From: Dactylis glomerata
Lineage: Eukaryota; Streptophyta; Magnoliopsida; Poales; Poaceae
DNA: 64,000 nt
Direction of reading: 5' to 3'
Assembly (NCBI GenBank): GCA_007115705.1
Contig: QXEO01000722.1
Span: 680,098 to 744,097, forward strand
Positions 55,053 through 64,000 of the stretch are shown here, piece after piece. The position numbers and the translations under genes were made by a program. Below the pieces are notes generated by a model that was given only the letters and a program-made list of their open reading frames with translations, ran no database searches and had not been told where the DNA came from. Numbering within the stretch: the first letter of the stretch is position 1; each line of letters starts with the position of its first letter.

Positions 55053-56725
55053 TGTTGAAGGGAATATGCCCGAGAGGCAATAATAAAGTGGTTATTATCA
55101 TATTCCATGTTTATGATAAATGTTTATTTCTCATGCTAGAATTGTATTAATCGGAAACATTAATACTTGTGTGATTAATAAACCAAAAGGTTCCTAGTAA
55201 AGCCTCTCTTTTATACTAGCTTGTTGGTTAACCGATGATCAAGGTTTCCTGATCATGAACATTGGATGTTGTTAATAATGAGGTCATATCATTAGAAGAA
55301 TGATGTGATGAACATTCACACCCAAAGTATGAATAGCAATATGATCAAGTCATCAAGTTTCATTGCTATATCAAACTCATACGAAATAGTTCTAATCCTC
55401 AGACCATGAGATCATGTTAATCACTACTACCGGAAGAGTACTTTGATGATATCAAACGTCACACTGTAACAGGGTGATTATAAAGGATGATTTGGGTATT
55501 CTGAAAGTATTAGTTGAGGCTCATGGATCAAGAGTGGAATTTGTCCGACCCGATGACGGGAAGATATTCTCTGGGCCCTTCTCGGTGATATTGCATTGAC
55601 ATTGCTTGCAAGCATGTGACTAGGTCACGGGAATGCATTATCACGGAATGAGTAAAGAGACTTGTCGGGAATGATATCGAACTAGGTATGGTTGATACTA
55701 AATGATCGGATCTCGGACAAGTAATAATATCGCGAGACAAAAGGAATTAACTATGATCATTATTGGTTCACACGATCACTAGTTCATCATCGAGTAAGTG
55801 GGAGTCATCATGGATTTCCAGATCCCGCTGATGATTATTGATTGGAGAGGAGTCTCGATCATGTCCACGTTATTCACAAACCGTAGGGTGACACACATAA
55901 GGTTCGTCATTGTTTTTGAGTGGATACAATACTCGGATCGAATTACAAGACAACATGAGGGTTGTTTCAGAAAAGCGTTGAAACTGTTTTGGCATATCAA
56001 AATAACTCAAGGGGTTTTTTGTTAATGTTTGTTAATTGATTGAATTAACAAATATTAAAGAAATAAAATGTTTTATTAAACAAATTAGTCTGAATTTTAA
56101 TTAGCATGAATGTCATGCAAAATTAAATGGGGGGTTACCTCATGTTGATGAGGGGGTTACCACCATGAAGAGGAGGAGATTTTCTCCTAGGGGCTGGCGC
56201 ACACCCCCTTGGGGCTGCCCCCTCCTCTCCTATAAAAGGTGCCCCTTCTCCTCCTTGTTCATGCTTGCTTGATCCCTCCTTTCTCCCGCAAAGTTGCTGC
56301 CCCAAATCCGTCTTAGCTTAGCGAAGCTCTGCCATATTTTTAGTTCGTAGTTCATACACTTGGAGAAGTGTGTGTTGGAGTGTCCGGCAGATCCCCTCTT
56401 TTGCTGCCCCGCTAGACCGTGGGCGTGGAGGAGACGACGACAAGCCGTACGTGTGACCGAGTACAGAGGTGCCGCCGGTTGTGGCGCCTTGTACACGATC
56501 TTGAGATCGTCAAGTGAACGATTACGTCGACTACGTCAAGTGAATGACTATGTTGACTACGTGCATCTTCGTCAAGTCTCCATCAGCAATGTTTGTGCAG
56601 GAACATAATCCCCGCTTCCGGTATACGAGGGTTAGTTCTCCGTTCTACCATCTCGTATAGTTTTTCTTGGCTAGTTTGTGTTCATGCGTAGGAAAAATTT
56701 TGTTTTCCATGCTACGAACCCATCA
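55053..56725 (+). repeat. element I 5' LTR (1673 bp)
   Basis: It runs from TGTTGAAGGGAATATG to CTACGAACCCATCA. A strong TATA box, TATAAAAG, is at 56231-56238. A GTCAAGTGAACGATTACGTC-like tandem pair lies near 56509-56560. Confidence 0.82.
56231..56238 (+). promoter_or_regulatory. TATA box of element I LTR
   Basis: TATAAAAG preceded by CCTCTCC and followed by a C/T-rich transcription-start-like region within the LTR. Confidence 0.6.
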
Positions 56726-56726
56726 G

Positions 56727-56739
56727 TGGTATCAGAGCC
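56727..56739 (+). other. element I primer binding site
   Basis: TGGTATCAGAGCC, one base after the LTR, complementary to initiator tRNA-Met. Confidence 0.9.
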
Positions 56740-59150
56740 ATCTCTTTGCGTAGTTGGTATGCACGATTAGAACACATGGAGATGTGGTCTTTGATGATCA
56801 TGTTATTGCTATTTTTTGTATTTTGGATCATAGTGGCATAGTGGCATTGAAGCTGCCCAAGACTATCATTACGTGATCGCATTCACGAGACTAGTCCCGC
56901 ACTTGACATACTTCGGCATATATGGCTTTGCGGGTGCACGTTTCTCCCACTATAGTTATGATCTATTTTACAAAGAGTTGTTAATAATATTTTATCACCG
57001 TTGTGGTTACATGTTCGTAGGTAAGAACGGTTCTTCCTAGAAAGCCCCAAACCACGTAAAATATGCAAGACAAATTAGGAACGTCTAACTTGTTTTTGCA
57101 GGGCATGTGATGTGATATGGTTAAATTGTTTATGTTACAAATTGTATGCAATGATCCTTTTTGTAAGTTATAAGCAACCGGCAGGAGCCATATGGTTGTC
57201 TTTTCATTTTGTGGCATGTGTGCTGAATATATATATCCAAGTGATATATTGTAATGGAGGAAGACATTCAAGGTGGAGGCGCCATGGACCTTGGTGCTAC
57301 GCTGGTGTAATGATGGAGATCATGCCATGACGCACAAGATGGAGATCGAATGTGTGAAGGACCATATCATATCACATTATATATGCATGTGATATTTATC
57401 CTTTTATGCATCTTATTTTGCTTAGATTTGATCGCGCGGTAGTATTATAAGATGATCCCTCTCACATAAATATCAAGATAAAAATGTGTTCTTCCATAGC
57501 ATGCACCATCAAGAAAGTTCGTCGTTTCGAGACACCATGTGATGATCGGGTGTGACAGACTCTACGTTCACATACGATGGGTGTAGGTCAGTTTTACACA
57601 CGCAAGTGCTATGGTTCTACTTGGCGGGCCTAGCATGTACAGACATGGCTTTGGAACACGAACCAAAAGGTTAAGCATGAGTCATATAGTTGATATGATG
57701 AACATGGTGATGTTCGCCTTTGAAACTATGTTGTTGAACGTGATGATCGGTTGCAGTATAGTGAATTTGGTTCGTGTAATCACTTAAGAAAACTAAGAGG
57801 GATGTTGTTTCTAAGTGGGAGTTCTCTTAGTAATTTTGAATTATAGAAATCAATTTATCATGATCTAAATCAAAGTGAATTTGCATAGTTTGTTGTAGGC
57901 ATTGGCATCCGTTTACTACCTTGCGATTAGCTATAATTGAGATAATAGAACTATAGAATTCTGGATGTTAACTTTACAAACTGGTATCATATTGTTTGAA
58001 TGTCAATCTAAAGTTTAAAGTCCTATTGTAAACTTTTAGCAAACCTTGTTCACTTTATAAAATTTAATAAGTAGTATTAAATCAAGAGTAACAATTCCAG
58101 TGTTAGTATCCAAGGGCCCGTTTGGGACGGCTCCGCTCTGCAACAGCGCTCCCGGAGCGATCGGAGTTTTAGTTCAATTTAGCAGAGTTGGCCAAACCAA
58201 ACTTCGTCTGCTCTCTCACGATTCTCCGAGCGGAGTGGAGCGGAGAGCTTCCAAACGGGCCCTAAGTATCACACTTGCCTCCATGATCCTTGATATTCAA
58301 AAGTTGTTTTTAGTATCAAGGTTGACTAGGAGCTGAAAGAATAGTTTCATAAACTATCATGTGTGGAAGATATTTTGATATCTGAAACAATGTTTAGTTG
58401 CAATGTGATAGAGTATAATTTAGTAAGACACATGTTCTCGTATTATATGAGAATTTGTGAAGATTAGAGACGCTAGGCGTCCAGATCTCCTAAAAAGGTT
58501 TTAGGAACTAACATTATACTCACAATTCGTCCTCATGAGCTATAGTAGCTTAATCATGAAAGTTGTCATGATAGGATGAATACAAGATGTAGGTAAAATG
58601 TTTACTACACTAAAAGATTACTAAAGAATGGAATTTGGAAGAACGCCAATTATTTGATAATGGTGATCTACTTCAAAGTGCGAGTCCAAGGGTATTAATG
58701 TTTGACTAATCACATCTTGAACTATGTGCCATGTGTATGGCACCACTATTGATGGTGATAGATTCTTCTTAAAAAGAAAGGAACTGCTGAAAGAGAATCT
58801 GAAAATTATTTTGGCAGAAAAGAAAAGACTAGAAATGTCCAGCTTACGTATATAGAAGATATATATGGTATGGGTGTATTCGTTGCTTGTTAAAACAATG
58901 TGGTTCTTGGGTATTTGATACTAAATTGGTTTGGTATGAACTGTCATACAGAACAACGCAATACAAGAACTACAATGGCCTAATTAACTAGCAAATGAAT
59001 ATGGGATGGTTCTCATCGAAAACAAATAAAGTGTTATTTTGTTTCATTGGAATTAAACCTAGCCTTCAAGATTTGTTTTAATAATTGTTATTTTGTTCTG
59101 ATATTATGAGAACAATGGTTGTTCAAATTATTATTGCATTTATAAAAAAT
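56740..59150 (+). other. element I leader and decayed gag region
   Basis: It holds a stretch (57490-57760) with words such as GAAAGTTCGTCGTTTCGAGACACCATG and GGCCTAGCATGTACAGACATGGC-like segments that I remember from Triticeae copia leaders. No open gag remains. The MITE described separately interrupts it. Confidence 0.5.
58112..58263. mobile_element. hAT-like MITE (152 bp)
   Basis: Terminal inverted repeats AGGGCCCGTTTGG / CCAAACGGGCCCT, with self-complementary subterminal GCTCCGCTC / GAGCGGAG sequence. The flanks TAGTATCC (58104-58111) and AAGTATCA (58264-58271) match at 6 of 8 positions, fitting an aged 8-bp hAT duplication. No coding capacity. Confidence 0.7.
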
Positions 59151-59279
59151 GGATGAATGCTCATCTTGTTGGAGAAATCACATCCATAACACTGATGCTA
59201 AAAATGTGTCAAGATAAATAACTAGAAGATCACTTATGAGTGACACCACCATTTAAATCATATTGGAAAGAAAACATGA

Positions 59280-61590
59280 AGGAAATCCATATTGATGGAA
59301 TTTTGGAGTCTTTTGATTTTGAATCAATTGACACTTGTGAAAATTTCCTAGAGATGATTAAAACTCCATTTGTAGGCCAAAGAAGAACGGACGACTAACT
59401 TATTGGACATTGTACATGTTGATGTATATTGTCCGTTATGCGTAGCCGTGTGTGGTGGATCTTTGAACTTCATTTAATTTAACCAAGGATTTGAGTAGAT
59501 ATATTTGTATATTTACTTGATAAGGAAGAAGTATGAAATATTTGAAAAATGTTCAAAGTATTTCTGGAGGAAGTGAAAATCATTGTAACAAGAGAATAAA
59601 GAATTTATGATTGGATCATAAAGGAAGATATTTGAGTTACAATTTAGCAAACATCTAAAATTTGAGGAATCATTCCATAGACTTGTATTTCTCGAAACAC
59701 CATAGGAGTATGGAGTGTTCGAGAGATGAAATCAAACTTTGTTTGACATCGTTGAATCAAAGGTGTTTTCTATAAAACTGCCATTATATTTTAAGGATAA
59801 AGCTTTAGGAACTTCCGCTTTTACACTGAAAAGAGTGCCATCATGATCTGTTGAAATGACACCATATGAGTTAAGTTGTCTTTTCTAAAATTTTGTTATG
59901 CTACGCATATGTAAAATGTTTACAACCAAAGTCAGATAAATACGTCTTTGTAGGTTATCCCAAAGTAGTTGTTGGGTATTCCTCCAGAACACTAAAGACA
60001 AAAGTGTTTATCACTGAAAACGTCAAGTTTCTTGAGAAGGAATTTTGCGCAAAAAGTTAAGTGGGAGGACAATAGAACTTTGATTGGGGTATTGAACCTA
60101 AGCTATATGTGCTAAGTAGCACAGCGCCGGGAAGTGTCCCGGAGGCGGCCACAATGCGCATGGATGTCGTGCCACAATGCGCATGGATGTCGTACCTCAA
60201 AGGTTGTGGTCACATAGATCTAAGTTCCTATTGAACCGCGTGAGTCGGGTAACAATCAAATAGTTAGATTTGAGAATAGATCATTATTGTTTGACAATGA
60301 TGAACCGACTACATGCAAAGAAGCGATGATGGGCCCTGACTCCATCAAATGGCTAGAAGCCATAAAATCCGTGATAGTTCCATACACGAGAAACCAAGTT
60401 TCTGAACTTGGAAGACCCTCAAAAGGCATGAAGCCTAATGAACGTATTTGGATCTATCAACAAACATGGATGTTTTTTGCATCTATGATGTAGTCGATAC
60501 ATCGTTAAAAGAGTTTACGATTGTGTTCAATGAGTTAACTGTGACAAGATTTTATCTTTCATAGTGATATATTGTCTAGACGGATTACTGTAGCAACCAC
60601 TACATATGCAAGTTTGGTATATGTTAGTTGAACAAACAAGACAATATTCTTCTAATAGAATGGTTACCTAGGACATGTACATGACATGGTCCAATGGGTT
60701 TTGTGAATTCAAAGGATGCTAAAAAGGCATGCAAACTTCAATCGTTGAAGTAAGCATCACGGAGTTGGAATATTCACCGTGATGAAATAATTAAAAGGTT
60801 TAGTTTCATTAGATATGATGAATATGCTTGCATTTGCAAGAAATTAAGTGGGAGCACTGAGACATATTTCCAGTACATTATGTAGAAGACATATTGTTAA
60901 TTGGAAATTATGTATCTTTAATTGACACGGGTTAAGAATTTCATTAAAATTAGATTTCAATGAAAGACTTAGGCAAAACCAAAATATTGGGTCTCGATGT
61001 CTATGTAGATAGATCGAGGTGCCAATATGGTTGTGCCAAAGTACATAGACGAAATATTGAATGAAGTTCAATATGGAAACGACGAGAAAAGTTCTTGTCG
61101 CATGGAAGAGGTTGAAACAAGATTCAGGTGTTTTTGACACTTGATGAGTGAAGCCACATGAATGATTTGATAGATCATGTATACCGTGATATGTACATAT
61201 CCAGATATGTCCTATGCTCTAAATGTTATGAGCATATACCAGAGTGATAAATGTCATAAGATGATCACTGGACAATAGTAAGGATATCCTTATGTGCTTT
61301 GGAAGGACTAAGGATATATAGTATGTATGACAAAGTGACACATAGTTCATTGTAGTGTTACATTGATACTAAGTTTGTCAGAAGATACAAATTAAGGTTA
61401 TCTCAATTTTAGCTATATGTTTAGGTGGCACAATGTAATGGAAGAAAGTTCCATGATGGATTTGGATGAGTTCCAAAGTTAAGACATTGTGATGGATTCT
61501 ACAATAAAGGTTGAGTATATGACTGCTTTAGAAGTAGCAAAGGAGGGAATTTGTGTCAAGATGTTTGTTATCAAACTAGGTGTAGTTCCA
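59280..61590 (+). pseudogene. element I pol remnants: integrase, RT, RNase H
   Basis: Recognisable pieces in shifting frames: near 59300-59400 the end of the pre-integrase finger (SFDFESIDTCENF-like) and the start of integrase (VHVDVYCP); near 59938-60050 a copia connection segment (KYVFVGYPK, then VFITENVKFLEKEF); at 60280-60400 the RT start (EPTTCKEAMMGPDSIKWLEA); at 60876-60900 the RT active-site block reading HYVEDILLIG; and at 61490-61580 RNase H (STIKVEYMTALEVAKEG). The usual copia YVDD reads YVED. There are stops between all of these. A tandem ACAATGCGCATGGATGTCGT pair lies at about 60151-60193. Non-functional. Confidence 0.7.
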
Positions 61591-61875
61591 AGATGGCTAT
61601 TACTAAGAAGATCTATTGTGCGACAATAGTGATAACATGATTTTAGGTAAAAGGAACTAAGGTCTCACCTAAGGACCAAATTTATACCCAACTATCTCAT
61701 TTGAGAATGAGTGATGCGTAGAGACGCAAAGACATGCAAATACACACAGAACTGAAAGTGTCGGATCTGGAGATCAGATTATCCACATGCAACGCATACG
61801 GATAACACGTGAATGTCATAAGTGTTATATACACAGGTATCAACTAGATTATTGACTCTAGTGCAAGTGGGAGAC

Positions 61876-61993
61876 TGAAGGGAATATGCTCGAGAGGCAA
61901 TAATAAAGTGGTTATTATCATATTCCATGTTTATGATAAATGTTTATTTCTCATGCTAGAATTGTATTATTCAGAAACATTAATACTTGTGTG
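61876..61993 (+). repeat. element I 3' LTR, truncated
   Basis: It matches the first 118 or so bp of the 5' LTR, from GAAGGGAATATGC to TAATACTTGTGTG. The start reads TGAAGGG instead of TGTTGAAGGG, so three bases at the terminus are lost. The rest is replaced by H. Confidence 0.75.
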
Positions 61994-62001
61994 TCTCTTT
62001 T

Positions 62002-62336
62002 TGACAAGGGTATAGATAATAGAGCCCGTCAGTTGAGTACCCCTGAGGCCCGTTAAGCTAGGCCCAATTGTAATATTAGTCGAAATACGAGTTCATATCG
62101 TATGTCGATATTGTAATATGTATCGGATCCCACCCGATCCTCGAGACCTGGCCACCTATATATAGGGGCCAGGAGGGGACGGTGTGGGACAGATTGAAAG
62201 CAAGCTAGGTTCTACACCCACGTTTACTTTCGATACACACCTTGTTCGACTGACTTTACCTTCGAGTTCATCCGACGCCCTGTCTCCCTGATCCTAAGTC
62301 CTTCATCTCGGACATTTGTCGAGTTAACCCTTGTCA
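62002..62336 (+). repeat. element H 5' LTR (about 335 bp)
   Basis: It starts TGACAAGGG and ends CCCTTGTCA, a 9-bp perfect terminal inverted repeat. An alternative start is TGTCTC at about 61993. The TATA box TATATATA (62157-62164) lies inside a palindrome, CCTGGCC...GGCCAGG (62147-62153, 62167-62173). Confidence 0.65.
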
Positions 62337-62338
62337 AT

Positions 62339-62356
62339 TGGCACCGACCGTGGGGA
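62339..62356 (+). other. element H primer-site candidate
   Basis: TGGCACCGACCGTGGGGA, two bases after the LTR end. It has the expected TGG start and position. I cannot assign the tRNA with confidence. Confidence 0.55.
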
Positions 62357-62715
62357 CTTTGGGCGTTGGAATTATGAATTCGACGACTTTTTCGCTTTTA
62401 GCCAACAGCAATCTGGAAGTCGACGAAATCTAGATACCCTTCGGAACCGTCGATTTTCAACCTCACCAGTCAAGTTTCACGCAAGTATTCGAGAGCATGG
62501 ATCAAGATATGGATTTGACGATCGGAAGTCTAAACTTTCGCATCGGATCACTAGGTTCGATTCGCCTTTCAGATCCGGTGAAACCGGGTCCGTCGACAAG
62601 TGAACCCAAGACAGTAGCAATGTCGGAATCATCATAAGGCTCTTCCAGGGAGGTAAACTCGCCGGTCAGCTTAGCAGAAGCAGAAGAAGGAAAAATCGCA
62701 GGAGACGACGAAACC

Positions 62716-64000
62716 ATGGAGAATTTCGACTTAGAAGTTCAACTCGAAGATCTCATGATCTGCCACGACGATACCTCAGATAAATCGACAGACACCTGGA
62801 AGATAGGATTAGAGCTTTCTGAAGATGACAATTCGATCTTCTCAAGTTCCAACAGCAGACTCGACAATCGATACCAGGTACTCACCATCACAGGAGACAA
62901 CTCAGAAGAACTCGACGAAAACAACAATCCAGTGCTCAATCCAGCAAATATAAACAGAGGAGCGAATCATTTAGCAGAAGGAGAAACTGCACACTCCCTA
63001 ACAACTAGGGAGAAAGTTCGACTATCAGTTGATGAGTGGAGAACAATCAAGATAGCCGTGGAGCATGGCACACCAATACCAACAAACTCCAGCAAAAATA
63101 TGCTTTTGGGATACCACTACGCCCTAAGGCAGCAGGCGAAGCAACTAGCAAAGGAGAGGATTGAAATAAAGAAGAGGAAAGACTCAGCCATTGTAGCAAG
63201 CGACGCTGCTCGTAGAGCATGTAGTGACGCGTCATACACAAACAAAAGACATCGTCGACATGGGTCAAGGTATGAAAACATCGAGTACTCAGAAAGGCAA
63301 AGCATCTCTAAAAACCTCGACTCGTCTTTCCTATCGGTCGACGAGCAAGGAAACATTATACCAAAAACTCCTGAAGCAGCACTGGTGGCAGCTCAAGCAT
63401 ACTTACATACAACACGACCAAATCCAGGGGACCCGAGGGAACATATGCACCGAGCAGCACTAAATGGGTTGAAGATGGTAGGCAACAAGTTATCAGCAAA
63501 AGAGGAGGAGGCATATCGCAACAAGGGAACCCATAAGCCAAGATCACCACGCCGTCACAATAGTCCTCGGCACAGGAGCGGTAGTCGACGATCTAGAACA
63601 CCATCACCAGGGCTACACAAAAGCCCAAAGTACAGAGGAACCCGAAGATCCAGGTCTCCAAACAAGGCGTATGATTATGAAGACGACGAAAGGGAGATGG
63701 GGGCATCATTTTTTACCCATAGGGTTCGCACCACGCCAGTACCCAAAGGTTTCAAATTACCTCATGATCAGCAAAAATATGATGGATCCCAGGAGCCACA
63801 GTCATGGCTCTCGGATTATCTGCAAGCAGTAAAAATATTGGGAGGAACCAAGGAAATAGCTATGCAAAGTTTGCAATTACACCTCACCGGCGCGGAAAGG
63901 TCATGATTGAGAAAATTAGAGAAAGAAACAATTGGAAGCTGGGAAGAGCTCACAAGCAATTCATGAGTAACTTCAAGTCGACATATAAGCGGCCAGCATC
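62716..64000 (+). pseudogene. element H gag (nonsense and frameshift, cut by window end)
   Basis: ATG 62716 (MENFDLEVQLEDLM) opens 396 codons. An acidic N-terminal region is followed by a basic helix-like stretch (QAKQLAKERIEIKKRKD, about residues 138-154) and a strongly Arg/Ser-rich segment (HNSPRHRSGSRRSRTPSPG) at about 280-310. The gag core then begins (GFKLPHDQQKYDGSQEPQSW, LQLHLTGAERS). At 63904-63906 the expected core Trp is TGA. Further on, near 63958, one base is missing relative to the continuing gag pattern. As sequenced, the copy cannot make a full capsid protein. Confidence 0.75.

Larger units (their letters stand above)
55053..61993 (+). mobile_element. element I: degenerate Ty1/copia retrotransposon
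   Basis: 5' LTR 55053-56725, perfect tRNA-Met primer site, long leader, decayed pol, polypurine tract CAAGTGGGAGAC and a 3' LTR cut after about 118 bp where H begins. pol order is pre-integrase finger, integrase, RT, RNase H, i.e. copia. All domains carry frameshifts and stops. A MITE (58112-58263) sits in the leader. The LTR start (TGTTGAAGGGAATATGCCCG) is typical of Triticeae copia families from memory. Confidence 0.82.
62002..64000 (+). mobile_element. element H: gypsy retrotransposon, 5' part
   Basis: A short LTR followed by a primer-site-like segment and a gag gene; it continues beyond the window. It begins where the copia 3' LTR is cut. An Arg/Ser-rich gag with this core is typical of one group of plant gypsy elements (RIRE2-like, from memory). 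Confidence 0.7.

Overview
The window is a block of nested LTR retrotransposons from a grass nuclear genome, most likely a Pooideae species (wheat, barley, rye, oat or ryegrass group). I infer this from the element types: an Athila-like element with a tRNA-Asp primer site and an LTR starting TGATACGTC, a copia element with a TGTTGAAGG-type LTR and TGGTATCAGAGCC primer site, and a gypsy element with an LTR close to 5 kb. I saw no bacterial or organellar genes, tRNA or rRNA genes, or CRISPR. Family names are from memory; boundaries were read from the sequence.

Layout. A B3-domain gene fragment (221-762, minus) opens the window. From 877 to 47402 everything is one retrotransposon nest. E (32316-47402, minus) is a gag-protease-only element with LTRs of about 4.75 kb. 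A (1101-32315, minus) is a gag-only Athila-like element that interrupts E's left LTR and continues left into a truncated second unit (877-1100). G (15761-30256, minus) is a gypsy LTR-internal-LTR-internal-LTR array inside the gag gene of A, with one CCATC target duplication around the whole array. B (4770-13452, plus) lies in the 3' noncoding part of A with AATCG duplications. C (7514-11584, plus) lies inside the ORF of B with AATAG duplications and has an inverted, fold-back 5' LTR. D (41701-45202, plus), a relative of C, lies in the right LTR of E with CTTCT duplications. An ATG-plus-splice-donor exon (47421-47505, minus) follows immediately to the right. From 47.5 to 55 kb is a mosaic: an inverted-repeat element, a duplicated segment, and a decayed relative of the E LTR. 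A dead copia element (55053-61993) carrying a MITE comes next, followed by the 5' part of a gypsy element H (62002 to the window end).

How the pieces fit together. B, C and D encode only gag and/or protease-like proteins. They share LTR ends (TGAT...ATCA), a tRNA-Met-type primer site, a 3' polypurine tract ending in AGGA or AGCA, and a protease-like domain with G. They look like non-autonomous satellites of a G-like gypsy lineage. Both G copies here share the same reverse-transcriptase deletion, so the active helper must be elsewhere. In B, C and G the reading frame runs through the polypurine tract into the 3' LTR. Nesting gives the order E, then A, then B and G, then C; D is independent and young. 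Hand-compared LTR pairs agree: B about 3 percent different, C about 1.7, D about 1.3. The two host-gene pieces on either side of the nest are both on the minus strand, and may be exons of one gene whose intron now holds the nest; a simple splice between them does not keep frame.
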